Source: Thecamonas trahens ATCC 50062
Lineage: Eukaryota; Apusozoa; Apusomonadida; Apusomonadidae
Direction: 5' to 3'
DNA length: 27,929 nucleotides
Assembly: GCF_000142905.1 (NCBI RefSeq)
Contig: NW_013657670.1
Location: 87,498 to 115,426, forward strand
Of the stretch, positions 19,542 through 27,929 are shown one piece after another. The notes beneath the pieces are model-generated. The model did not search any database and was not told the origin of the DNA. It worked only from the letters and a program-made list of their open reading frames with translations. Position 1 is the stretch's first letter; each line of letters begins with the position of its first letter. The position numbers and the translations under genes were made by a program.

Positions 19542-19893
19542 GACTCGGAGCAGCACACAGTCACAGAGCCAGAGAGATAGAAACAGCCCCTACTGTAACT
19601 CCTGCTATCGCCTGCACGCCAGCAAAGAGAGATGGTACCCGTCTTCTACGTGCTCTGCTCCTCCCGCTTGCTCTGTCTCTGTAGCTGACCTATCCGTCAG
19701 CTGCCCGTCGCTGTTGTCGCCTTGCCAAACGCGACATTGCCGCCCAACAGGACGCGATGGTCATGGCGGCGAGGCATGTCCATGGCGATGATCGCATGCC
19801 CAGGGCGATGGAGGCATGCGATGGGTGCATGGTAGTCATAGCTCGTGATTGGGATTGGCAGTGGGCTAGCTCGCTAGGGTATTAGGATGCCTT

Positions 19894-20146
19894 TGCCATC
19901 ACTCACACTGCCCACACCCATCACTCACACTACCCACACGTACATCGCTCACACTGCCCACACATGCGTCGCCTTTGCCATCACTCACACTGCCCACACA
20001 TACATCGCCTTTGCCATCACTCACACTGCCCACACCCATCGCTCACACTGCCCACACCCATCGCTCACACTGCCCACACCCATCGCTCACACTGCCCACA
20101 CCCATCGCTCACACTGCCCACACATACATCGCCTTGCCATCACTCT
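19894..20146. repeat. 22-bp minisatellite
   Basis: The unit is CACACTGCCCACACCCATCG plus CT. About ten imperfect copies are present; the central four (about 20030-20120) are identical. Diverged copies at both ends carry ACATACATCGCC and CCTTTGCCATCACT variants. There is no spacer-repeat alternation, so it is not a CRISPR array. Confidence 0.9.
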
Positions 20147-20214
20147 CCAGCACCAGCTACTTCCCGGCCCCATCCATCTCCATTCCCTCTCCCTCAACCT
20201 CCATCCCTAATACG

Positions 20215-20250
20215 CCATCCCCATCCCCATCCCCATCCCCATCCCCATCC
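20215..20250. repeat. (CCCCAT)n hexanucleotide tract
   Basis: About six head-to-tail copies of CCCCAT lie about 100 bases upstream of the PhoD-like start, within its probable promoter or leader. Confidence 0.85.
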
Positions 20251-20348
20251 GCAGTCCACCGTGGCCTTGCCATCGTCCAGCAAGTCCTTCCCGTGACGCC
20301 ACTCAGTCACGTCATGAACACACCTCACCCCCACCACCCCTCTCCACC

Positions 20349-22051
20349 ATGCCCTCCATCCCTCTCACCCTCGCCTTCACCCTCGCCCTCGCCCTCGCCC
20401 TCACTACAGCCTCTGCATCTCCGTCGCTGTTGCTGGTCGTCGGCGACGTGTCGCCAGACTCGGGCGCGCGCATCCTGTACCAGTGCCTCCACCCAGCCGA
20501 GGCATGTCCTGCTACTCTCCGCCCGACGATGACGTGTGCAAAGGGCTGTACTGGTGATGCTGCTGTAGATCTGGGCGATATTGTGCTCACGCCACGTGTG
20601 GATGCCCCTCAGATCTGGGTCGTCCCGCCGTCTGCGCTCAGCCCAGGCGCAGCGTACTCGGTTGAGCTGGGGACCGCTGACAACGTTGTTCACTTTGTCG
20701 TTCCGCTGCCAAAGCACAACATTGAGCTGCCGATGCCGGACAACGGCGACGACGAGAAGGATGGCGAGTCAGACTCCCTCATCGTGCTCGCTCTTTCGTG
20801 TGATCGCTGGCTGGAGGACGGCGACGACGTCACTGTGGCAGAGTTGGCTGGTGTCGCGAGTGAGAACCCGACGACTCTCCTGGCCACCATCCACATGGGC
20901 GATCAGATCTACGCCGACAGTCTAGTCTCGGAAGCACGCGTCATGCTTGCTACCGGGCGCGAGCTCCCAGGGGTGAACCACTGGCGGGCCCGCTTCGCCA
21001 AGCTCTACCTCGAGGCCTGGAGCCGGCCGACCATGGCTGCGCTGCTCCGTACAGGCATTCACTGGATGCTGCCGGACGACCACGACATTGTCAACAATCT
21101 TGATCCGACAACATGGGACGCTCGCCTTGCGCCGCTTGTCCGCGGCGGCATCGAGGCGTACCTCGAGTACCAGGCACAGCTGCTGGTGGATGTGCCATGG
21201 CTCGCCACCCGATCACCGGCGCCGCGACCCGGAATCGCTCCGCTGCACGGAGATGCCACCATGCCCAACTATCTCGGCGGCGTCCCCCGCTGGCAATGCG
21301 CGCGATCGGAGCCACAACCTTTGTCCTCGCCGACCTCCGTCTCGCCCGCTTCCTCCATGCCACCTCGCGCCACGAGCTCTTTACGGCCGACCAGTTTGAC
21401 GCGCTACGGGCATTTGCCCGTGGGAGGTATGGGCTAACCGGCAACGGTTATGCCGTGCTTGTCACGCCGATCCCGGTTCTCTTCACCGAGCACGCCGCCG
21501 CACGCATCGCCGACTGGTACGAGGCGGAGCGGTACTCGATGCACGGCGATTTTCGGAACCAGACGTACGCGGTTCTTGCGGCCTTGTTTGGCTCGCGGCC
21601 AGCGCCGGCGATTGACCTGTTGCTCGCTGGCGACGTGCACCTGCTTGCGCAGGGTCAGATTTGTGCACAGGCCAATGACGCATGCGTGGCACAGACCATC
21701 ACGTCGGGCGTAACCCGCGGGTCAACGACCGCAGCCTCCGTTCCGCTCCTCATCTACGAGTGGGTCGCCATCTACATCCTACCGTACTGGCCAGCGACCC
21801 AGCTTGTCCGCCCGTTTGCCTTCAACCCGCACACAGTCTTTATCGGCAAATCGTACGCGTGGGCCATGCTCGACGCCGACTCGGGCAAGCTGCTCGCGGT
21901 CCAGGCCTCGCAGCAGTGGGGCGAGCTGCCGTGGCTCCAGCGAGCCATCGCCATTCTCTTCCCGGTTGCTGGCAAGTTCTGGATCGCCGGCGTACTCTCC
22001 GTCGTCTCGTCGTACCTCATCATCGACTACTTCTTCCCGGAAACGAGTTAG
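20349..22051 (+). CDS. PhoD-like metallophosphatase, signal peptide and C-terminal membrane helix (apparent frameshift at 21284-21288)
   Basis: The protein starts with a hydrophobic signal peptide (LALALALTTASA). The N-terminal region (residues ~25-130) looks like the beta-sandwich domain preceding PhoD catalytic domains. Metal-binding motifs follow in order: LSCDR, GDQIYAD (residues 184-190), LPDDHD (D243-D246) and, after the frameshift, LADLR and LAGDVHL. A hydrophobic segment (VAGKFWIAGVLSVVSSYLII) near the C-terminus anchors it. Such enzymes hydrolyse phosphomonoesters or phosphodiesters, here probably at the cell surface or in the secretory lumen. The frame shifts by -1 at a five-C run; one more C would give a single frame of about 567 residues with GGVPPLAMRAIG at the join. 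The stop overlaps that of the convergent gene. Confidence 0.87.
21284..21288 (+). other. C5 run with apparent single-base deletion
   Basis: Before the run the PhoD-like protein is read YLGGVP; after it the family-like LADLR segment continues one base back. Adding one C to the five-C run would restore one frame. A homopolymer sequencing error or a real indel are both possible. Single-tRNA slippage on CCC-C is conceivable but lacks a canonical slippery heptamer. Confidence 0.75.
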
Positions 22052-23214
22052 TGGCGGCGGAGCTCGCGCGACTTTTCGCCGAGGCTCTTGACCAAGCCGA
22101 CGCGCGCACGCGCCGGCGAGTAAAACGCCTGCGGAATGCGCTTGACCTGAGTGGCGTACTCGGCCTTCAGTGCCGCTTTTTCAGCCTTTTCGGCCTCGAG
22201 CTCGGCCTGCAGCTCGCGGATGGCAGCAAGCGAGTCCTGCAGCGCCTGGTCGATGTCGACTCGCTTCGTGTCGGCCGACTCGATGACAGCGTGCGCGGTC
22301 TTGAGCTCACGCTCAAGCGTGGCGTTGTGGATCTTGAGGTTCTTCACCTCACCAGTGAGGTTGCGCGCCTCCTCACGTGACGCCGCGAGCTTGCTCCACA
22401 GATGCTCCTGCTCGACCTGCAGCGCCACATACTCCTTCTTTGCTCGCTTAGAGAGCATGTCAGCCGTCCCGAGGTCGCGCACAAGCTCGTCGCGCTCGCG
22501 CTCGAGCGCCTCAATCTGCTCCTGCAGCCGCATTAGCGTTGCCCGCCGCGACACGCTCTTGTGCTGCTCTTTGACCAGCTCGCTGCGGACCTCGGCCTCG
22601 GCAGCCCGCATCGCCGCCTTCTCCTGCCCCGCCCGCTCCTTGGTCTCGCTCAGCTCGGTCTCCAGTCTGTTGATCGACGCTGCCTGCTCGCGGAGCGCCA
22701 CCCGATCAGCCAACCATTGAGCACAGATGGCGCACGGGGCACCGTCGCGATTAGCCAGTCGTGCCGCCTGCTCCTCCGACTCTGGCGGAACGTGCTTGCC
22801 CTTGAACTTTTTCCCGCGCTTGATGATGAGCGGACAAGGCTTGGGCTTTTTCTTCCTCCGCCCGCGCTTCTTCTTTCTCCCTGTCGACCTCCTCTTGCCC
22901 GTCGATGACCTTGTTCGCCCCGTCATCGCTGTTGCCGGCCGGCTCGCCGTCCGGCTCCGCGACCTGACCGGGCCGGTACGTCCATTCCGACTTGATCTCC
23001 CTCCGCTCGACGTCCTCCCCAACGGCGAGGGGCCAGGACTTGTCATGCCTCTCCCCCCTGCTCTTCCTCCGCCAGTCACTCCTCGTTCAACACCTCCTTC
23101 ACCACTGCCTGCGGGCCTTGGTGCCGCACTGCCTGGCCGGCCACTCTGCCGACCCACTCCTCCGCCCAACGCCACCTTTGCAGGCGCTGTCGTCGGTCGC
23201 TGCATCTCCACCAC
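22048..23214 (-). CDS. Basic, Gly/Arg-rich coiled-coil protein of unknown function
   Basis: This is a 388-residue intronless reading frame. Residues 1-100 are Gly/Arg/Ser/Pro-rich and disordered. Residues ~106-140 are strongly basic (KRRSTGRKKKRGRRKKK), a possible nuclear or nucleolar signal or a microtubule/nucleic-acid contact. A short CAIC motif (161-164) precedes a long coiled coil from ~168 to ~372 with regular heptads such as ALERERDELVRDLG and AIRELQAELEAEKAEKAALK. The end is basic again. No catalytic domain is visible, so a structural role (cytoskeletal, centrosomal or flagellar) is only a guess. The gene converges on the PhoD-like gene, and its TAA shares bases with the TAG of that gene. 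I chose the first ATG because no better start is marked. Confidence 0.75.
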   Translation of the reverse strand: MVEMQRPTTAPAKVALGGGVGRQSGRPGSAAPRPAGSGEGGVERGVTGGGRAGGRGMTSPGPSPLGRTSSGGRSSRNGRTGPVRSRSRTASRPATAMTGRTRSSTGKRRSTGRKKKRGRRKKKPKPCPLIIKRGKKFKGKHVPPESEEQAARLANRDGAPCAICAQWLADRVALREQAASINRLETELSETKERAGQEKAAMRAAEAEVRSELVKEQHKSVSRRATLMRLQEQIEALERERDELVRDLGTADMLSKRAKKEYVALQVEQEHLWSKLAASREEARNLTGEVKNLKIHNATLERELKTAHAVIESADTKRVDIDQALQDSLAAIRELQAELEAEKAEKAALKAEYATQVKRIPQAFYSPARARVGLVKSLGEKSRELRRH

Positions 23215-23650
23215 ACACCACTCGAAGTTGTATGTCTATGTCTGTGTGTGGGGGTGGGGGTGAGGGTGAGGGTGGGGGGAGAGGGAGAGAGAGGCTGTGT
23301 GGCCGTAGCCATGACACGCTCACTGCCGGTGGTGCGGAAGTCGCTCCGGCGTGGGTTGGTCGACCACTCTCCGATCAGTAGCCGAAGGGGGGGGGGGCGG
23401 GAAAATTAGAGTTGGAGACACCAGATGCCGATATTCATACGGAGGCGAGTCGGAGGGGGGGGGGGGGGGAGTGCTGCCGATGTGAACACAGAGGCCCTCT
23501 GCTGGGCCGCCGTGTAAATGGCAGAAAAGGCCGAGGTCGAGGCGCCGACTACGGCGTCGACGATCCAGCATGCTCTGGTCTGTGACAGGGCGATGCTGGG
23601 TAGTACGCACTTCTGGAGCTGCAGCATCAGCGCAAACGATGTGCTGCGGC
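23215..23650. other. Spacer between two minus-strand genes, with G runs
   Basis: This 436-base spacer holds the promoter of the coiled-coil gene and the 3' end of LSM1. It carries G11 at 23387-23397 and G15 at 23455-23469 (C runs on the genes' sense strand) and GT/GGGT-rich sequence at about 23240-23290. No gene is supported. Confidence 0.5.
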
Positions 23651-24310
23651 TCAGACATGAGCATCGAGGTCGGTGTCGTCGAGGATGCCGCGGGCGAGGC
23701 GCTCGGCCTTTCGCGACGCACGGGTGGCTGCGGCCAGCTGGCGGACGTGGCTCTGCTTCTCGCGGAGAGTCGGCTCATCGACGGTAGTAAAGGCAGCGTC
23801 AGCCGAGGCGAGCTTCTCTCCGTCGACCTTGCCCATGAGCATGATGGTGTCGCCGCGGACAACAAAGGTGCCGACGTCGATGGTGGCCATATCCGGCCCG
23901 ACCACCACTCGCTCGACCGTCTCCTCCAGCACCAGGTTGGAGAACTGATCGTACGAACGGAGATAGCCTTCAAGCGTCTTTCCGTCGCGGAGAACGACCA
24001 GCATGCGCTCTGTCCGCCAGCCAACACCGTCATCAGCACAGCCACCGGCACCACCAGGACCGCCACCGCCCACCACCAGTAGCACCACCACCACCAGCAC
24101 AATCACCGCAGACATCACACCAGCCACCCATGCCGCGTCCATTTCCTTCCATGAGTCCGACTACCTTCCTTGCCCCCCGCCTCCCCCCTTCCCTCTCTCC
24201 CCCCCTCCCCCCCCCCCTCCCCTCCCTCCTTCCCTGCTCGCACACATACGGTCAAGCTCGTCCCGAAGCGAGGCTGCTCCCGGGATAAACTGGTCTTCTG
24301 TCGACTGCAT
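23651..24310 (-). CDS. LSM1: LSM1-like Sm protein (exons 24250-24310, 23651-24009)
   Basis: Exons 24250-24310 and 23651-24009 give 139 residues. Exon 1 codes for MQSTEDQFIPGAASLRDELD, and the PGAASL...LD pattern is the usual LSM1 N-terminus. Exon 2 continues QRMLVVLRDGKTLEGYLRSY (Sm1), then DQFSNLVLEETVER, and FVVRGDTIMLMG (Sm2). LSM1 is the cytoplasm-specific subunit of the LSM1-7 ring, which binds oligoadenylated 3' ends of mRNA with PAT1 and stimulates decapping and 5'-3' decay. The DQFSNLVLEETVER stretch separates LSM1 from LSM8 and other Sm proteins. The tail after the Sm fold (to residue 139) is helical and basic, as expected for LSM1. Both exons fit the family without gaps. Confidence 0.93.
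24010..24248 (-). other. Intron of LSM1
   Basis: The sense donor is GACC|GTATGT and the acceptor is CGGACAG|AG, 239 bases, joining C|AG as Gln. Its sense strand is G-rich (an 11-base G run opposite 24207-24217). A CTGAT branch-site candidate lies about 22 bases before the acceptor. The 3' part is a GGTGGTGG-rich tract rather than pyrimidines. Confidence 0.87.
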
Positions 24311-24473
24311 GCTGCCTGTGGTGCAAAGGTCGAGACGGGTACTTCTCGCTCTCGCCCTCGGCCACACCCACTCTCCTGCCCTGACACCCCCCCCCCCCCC
24401 CCCTCGGCCGGGGTGCAACAACCAAAATTTCGCTACTTTACCTGCGCACAAGCAACGCTCTCTCGCGAAACTG
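24311..24473. other. Spacer with C17 run
   Basis: This 163-base spacer lies between the subtilase stop and the LSM1 start. It carries the longest homopolymer in the window, 17 Cs at 24387-24403, 77 bases from the LSM1 ATG. Confidence 0.7.
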
Positions 24474-25601
24474 TTACGAGCAGTCGGAGAAGCCAAGAAG
24501 ATCCGGGGAACCGTTGAGGTCGTGGAGCTTGCCCGAGGTGGCGATGGAGATGGCGGCGTCCTGGACCTGCGCACCGGGGTAGGAGGTAAAGGTCGAGGCG
24601 ATCTTGGCCATGATGCCGGCCATACCAGGTGAGGCCATCGAGGTGCCCGAGATGGTGTTGGTCGCATACTTGCCGATCCAGGCAGCGGAGATATCCGAGC
24701 CAGGGGCAAGGATGTCGACGCAGCGGCCATAGTTGGAAAAGAACGAGCGGTCATCGCGCGAGTCGGTCGAGCCGACCGAGAGCACATCCGACGCTGACGC
24801 CGGCGAGTAGCTGCAGGCGTCGCGGTTGTCGTTGCCAGCGGCGACGGCAACGGCAAGGCCGGCCTTCACCAGCGCATCAACCGCGCGGTTCGTCGCCGAC
24901 GAGTACCCGCCGCCAAGCGAAAGGTTGGCCACCCACGCCGGAAGCTTGGGGTTCGCCTTCTTCTTGGTTTCAAAGTCAGTCGCGCACCAGTCGATGCCGG
25001 CAATGACGCCCGAGTTGGAGCCAGAGCCGTCGGCACCAAGCACCTGCACGCCGACTGCTGTTGCGCCCTTAGCAAGACCCCACGTCTTGCCGATGGCGAT
25101 CGACGCCACGTGCGTCCCGTGTCCGTTGCCGTCGACCGACGACGTGGAGCCGGGCACAAAGGTCGGGCCGAGCTCGGCGCGACCCTCAAAGTCAACGTTG
25201 TCGACGTAGATCCCGGTGTCGATGACGTACACGTTCACGCCCTCGCCGATCCCGGTGTGGTAGACATACAGCCCGTTGAGGTCCAGGTTGCGCTGGTTCG
25301 TCCGCGCCAGGTTCCACGTCGCCTCGATCTGCCGCTCGCAGCTCTGCTGCATGTGCATGGTCTGGTCAGCCTCGACAAACTCGACCGCATCGTCTGCAGC
25401 CACCATCATGATCTGATCCTCGTTAAACTTGGCAGCGTACCCACGGAACGCCCCGCCAGCCATGTTATACTCGTGCATGACCTCGCCCATGGCCGCATGC
25501 ACCGACATGTGCCGCGCCACCTGCTCGTCAGAAGCATTGGCATGGAAAACCACAATGTGCTGCCCAGGAATCTTCTCAGACGCCGGCGACGGCATCACCA
25601 T
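24474..25601 (-). CDS. Subtilisin-like serine protease (S8, proteinase K-like)
   Basis: The visible protein is 375 residues. Residues ~15-80 resemble an inhibitor I9 propeptide (HIVVFHANASDEQVARHM, then FNEDQIMMVAADDAVEFVEADQ). The catalytic triad is D128 in YVIDTGI, H161 in NGHGTHVAS and S321 in SGTSMASPGMAG, with N257 (AAGND) as oxyanion residue. LSLGGGYS and APGSDI fit the proteinase K subfamily. Mature activity after propeptide removal is expected, in the secretory path or lysosome-like compartments. No signal peptide is seen: the first codons read MVMPSPASEK and the upstream frame soon stops. A signal-peptide exon may lie upstream within 25602-26143; I could not find it. The 3' end falls where the fold should end. 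Confidence 0.88.
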   Translation of the reverse strand: MVMPSPASEKIPGQHIVVFHANASDEQVARHMSVHAAMGEVMHEYNMAGGAFRGYAAKFNEDQIMMVAADDAVEFVEADQTMHMQQSCERQIEATWNLARTNQRNLDLNGLYVYHTGIGEGVNVYVIDTGIYVDNVDFEGRAELGPTFVPGSTSSVDGNGHGTHVASIAIGKTWGLAKGATAVGVQVLGADGSGSNSGVIAGIDWCATDFETKKKANPKLPAWVANLSLGGGYSSATNRAVDALVKAGLAVAVAAGNDNRDACSYSPASASDVLSVGSTDSRDDRSFFSNYGRCVDILAPGSDISAAWIGKYATNTISGTSMASPGMAGIMAKIASTFTSYPGAQVQDAAISIATSGKLHDLNGSPDLLGFSDCS

Positions 25602-26143
25602 CCCACCCTTAGTGTAAAGCGCTCCGTGCGCTACATGACCATGTCACCCAAGCCATCGCATCACCCCCCGCCCCGCTCTCTGCCATGAGTCCTTCCACGG
25701 TGCGGCACCACACCTTGCCTTTCAAGCCGTGTCACGTGACGCGCCCGCATACCCTTTTTCCGCCCTCTTCCCCCTCTCTCTCAAACCCCCTCCACACACA
25801 CACACACACACACACATGCCCCACAAACTACCAAGCACCACAACATACCCGTGGCAGCAACCAGCAACGCGAGGAGAGCAACACGGACAAGCATGTCTAG
25901 ATGTTTGCGTCAAGTGTGTCTAACGCCCGTCACGTTCTAGTCTCCCGCGCCGCAACACGCACATGTGTCGTGCAATCCCGCTCTCGCCATGGCACTCGCT
26001 CTCTCTCTCGCTCTCTCTCTCTCGCTCTCTCTCGCCACGGCTAATAAGCCTGTGGCTTTCCTCTCACCACCACTCCCTCACAATTCAAGTGACTGTCACG
26101 GCCGGCACAAAGGCCGCTTCCAGCGGAACACGCCTTGTAGTGG
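25602..26143. other. Intergenic region with (CA)n and (CT)n tracts
   Basis: This 540-base region lies between the VAP stop and the subtilase start. It contains a (CA)n tract at about 25793-25816 and an interrupted (CT)n tract at about 25989-26034. A missing first exon of the subtilase could lie here but none was recognised. Confidence 0.5.
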
Positions 26144-26753
26144 TTATTGGGCATCGACCTCGGGGAAGAGGTGCATGTGGGTGTAGAAGCCCATGGCAAA
26201 GGCAACGGTGGCGGCAAGGAGCAGGAAGAGCGTCGAGTGGCCCGATGCCTTGCTAGTCTTGGACGACGAGACCGTGGCCACGTTGTCGGCCGTCGCAGTC
26301 TTCGAGTTGAACCGGTTGCGGAGCTCCGAGCCGCCAGACGACCGCACATTCTCCAGCTCGGCCTTTGTCTTCTGCAGCTCAAAGTTGAGTCGGGTGAGCT
26401 GCTCGCGATACTCGTTGCGCTCTTTTTGGAGGGCATTTGCTGTCCCGTCAGACGCTCCGCCCGACCGCGAGACCTTCTTCGACCGCTCCGCAATCGACGA
26501 CGTGATGAACGAGAAGTGCGACTTGAGCTTGAGCTCGCCGACCTTGCTCTTGTTGGCCGAAATGACCTTGGACACATCCGACACGTCCATCCCGGCCTCG
26601 ATCGGCACAGACTGGATGAGGAACTTGTCCACGTTCACCTTGTCGTTGCTCGACTTGTCAGGCTGGAGGGTGACCTCCACGGAGACCGTCGAGCCCTGGG
26701 CGATGGTGCCCGAGTTGGGCCGCACACAGTACCGCTATCCTCGCACCCACACA

Positions 26754-26791
<38 letters not shown>

Positions 26792-27311
26792 GCACGTCAT
26801 CATTGTATCCACAGCATTTGCACCCTCTTTGTGTGAGTCGTATCGTATCCGCCACCCGTCGCCTCTGGCCAGCGGCCAATTTTTTTCCCTCCCCTTTGGC
26901 CGCCGACGCTCTCGCCACCGGTCGCTGCTGTCGCCACGGGTGCTTCTCCGCCGCTGCAACCGAGCCTAACCCTGCACACCTCGGCTATGTGTGGCGCTAG
27001 CCTCGTCGCGCTGCGTCCAAGCCCTGCCTTGCCGCCCACCTAGGCTCGGAAGCCGACGCTTGTGGCCCCCCCGCCCCGGCCACTCTCGAGCTGGTCGAAG
27101 GATGACTCGAGGAATGGATAGTCGAGGGAGGCGATGGCCAAGCTGCCACAACGGGTGTACGTACCTTGGGTGCTGTTGTCTTGATCTTGAACACCACATC
27201 CTCGCTGTGAATGTTCTTCAGAGTCAGTGTCTGCGTCGACGGCCGAGTCGACGTGACCTCGAACCGCAGCTCACGAGGGGAGACGTTCAGGTGCTTGGCC
27301 TTGGACGACAT
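26144..27311 (-). CDS. VAMP-associated protein (VAP, MSP domain), ER membrane tether (exons 27165-27311, 26144-26734)
   Basis: Exons 27165-27311 and 26144-26734 join in phase 0 to 245 residues. An MSP domain spans about 1-125, with the VAP signature FKIKTTAPK|RYCVRPNSG reconstituted exactly across the splice; this conserved basic surface binds FFAT motifs of partner proteins. A coiled coil follows (KERNEYREQLTRLNFELQKT), then a Ser-rich linker, and a C-terminal membrane anchor (STLFLLLAATVAFAMGFY) with a short luminal tail. VAPs are tail-anchored ER proteins that build contact sites with endosomes, Golgi, plasma membrane and mitochondria for lipid transfer. Met at 27311 is chosen because MSSKAKHLNVSP begins where VAPs usually begin; an in-frame Met 20 codons earlier adds an unlike leader. 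Confidence 0.93.
26735..27164 (-). other. Intron of the VAP gene, (UG)n next to the acceptor
   Basis: The sense donor is CCCAAG|GTACGT and the acceptor is GGATAG|CGG, 430 bases. The last 50 bases before the acceptor are almost entirely TG dinucleotides on the sense strand (CA at about 26746-26788) instead of a pyrimidine tract. The join restores the conserved APK-RYCV motif. Confidence 0.88.
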
Positions 27312-27929
27312 GACGTCGAGAGCAGGAGAGGTACAAGACGGGTGTGCCGTCGAGAACGACAGCGACAACAAACGGAGGCCAAACGGCGCCCAACACTCAA
27401 ACTGGAATGGTCCTCAAACGGCAAAAACACACCGTTTCGGCCCATTTCAACTGCGCCTCACAACCAATCACCCGTTCGGCGAGTCGCGCCTCCCTTGGTT
27501 GCTCAACTGCCGTTCGGGAGCCGCTCAGCTCAACAACGATCAATGCCCCCCCCCCCCCCCTGACGATCCTGACGGCCATCTCATTTATGGCGCCCGACAC
27601 CATCGCCAAGCACATTCTGCACATCAATAAGACTGCCTCAAGGGACAGCAAGAATTCAACCCAGCCGATCCTACGTAGCCACTCAAAATAAAGAATAAAC
27701 CCACATCCACACCTCACAACAGCGCACAAACTACCTGGAAAACGATGGAGTGACCGCAATCAACACCCCAAGTTAACCCCAAGTCGCGATAGGGCGTCGG
27801 CGCGCTCATTCTTCGTCACGTTGACTTCACCATCGCATACTAGCCGATCTCCCCTCGCTTCCGTGACGGGCTTGATTGCAACACTATTAGACAGAGAACC
27901 AAAGAAAATTGAGAACAAAAAGAGACTAA
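27312..27929. other. Upstream of VAP and window end, no convincing gene
   Basis: This 618-base stretch has a 15-base C run at 27546-27560 and becomes clearly less GC-rich after about 27660. A 34-codon plus-strand frame (ATG 27587, stop 27689-27691) overlaps the first of two AATAAA hexamers at 27687-27692 and 27694-27699. Those could be polyadenylation signals of a plus-strand transcript. No known domain is present. Confidence 0.4.

Larger units (their letters stand above)
19542..20348. other. Divergent intergenic region with minisatellite
   Basis: About 800 bases separate the ATP23 start from the PhoD-like start. The left part is unique sequence with a cluster of CATGG/GGCATG words near 19755-19835. 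The right part holds a 22-bp minisatellite and a (CCCCAT)n tract. No coding or RNA gene is supported. Confidence 0.55.

Noticed and set aside
19894-20146. CRISPR-like array
   Set aside because: Units are directly adjacent with no unique spacers, and the genome is eukaryotic.
21284-21290. Programmed -1 ribosomal frameshifting in the PhoD-like gene
   Set aside because: There is no X-XXY-YYZ heptamer and no evident downstream structure. A second gene here shows a similar one-base lesion without any slippery site, so errors or indels are simpler.
23406-23627. Minus-strand 73-codon frame downstream of LSM1
   Set aside because: It runs through the G15 tract, has no domain, and sits where the LSM1 3' UTR should be.
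25965-26186. Plus-strand 73-codon frame starting like a signal peptide (ALALSLALSLSLSLATA)
   Set aside because: The hydrophobic look comes from translating a (CT)n microsatellite. The rest has no domain and runs into the 3' end of the VAP gene on the other strand.

Overview
This window looks like nuclear DNA of a GC-rich, gene-dense unicellular eukaryote. The evidence is short spliceosomal introns (GTACGY or GTATGT donors, CTAAC- or CTGAT-like branch sites), typically eukaryotic proteins (VAP, LSM1, ATP23, a bromodomain protein, a PX domain) and large protist-style surface proteins with FG-GAP or parallel beta-helix ectodomains. The mix resembles an apusomonad such as Thecamonas; that assignment is recollection plus inference and was not checked. 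All functional names come from motifs read by eye, with no database search.

Layout. 1-151 is C-rich low-complexity DNA. 152-864 (+) is a two-exon bromodomain gene. 1237-2634 (-) is a group IV PLP-dependent ornithine/lysine-type decarboxylase. After about 1.15 kb of non-coding DNA, 3787-7334 (+) is a multi-pass surface protein with an FG-GAP propeller. It faces 7354-13452 (-), a very large beta-helix multi-pass surface protein, and only 19 bases separate their stops. 13605-17117 (-) is an Arg/Ser-rich low-complexity protein with an OCRE-like C-terminus; its frame is broken by an 86-bp tandem repeat that may lie in an intron. 17604-18821 (+) is a PX domain fused to a DJ-1/PfpI domain. It converges on the mitochondrial protease ATP23 (18854-19541, -, two exons). 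A minisatellite-bearing intergenic region precedes a PhoD-like phosphatase (20349-22051, +), whose stop codon overlaps that of a basic coiled-coil protein (22048-23214, -). Then follow four genes' worth of minus-strand sequence: LSM1 (23651-24310, two exons), a subtilisin-like protease (24474-25601) and a VAP/MSP protein (26144-27311, two exons). The last 600 bases hold no convincing gene.

The genes do not form an operon or pathway; this is mostly a set of housekeeping and surface-protein genes packed closely. Three features link them. The two neighbouring surface proteins share one cysteine-rich plus multi-pass C-terminal module under unrelated ectodomains. Convergent gene ends are extremely tight (19 bp, 32 bp and a 3-bp overlap). 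Poly(C)/poly(G) runs of 11-17 bases recur in upstream regions and introns and are absent from coding exons. Two genes (FG-GAP and PhoD-like) each need a single extra base to restore one reading frame, so either sequence errors or real lesions are present.
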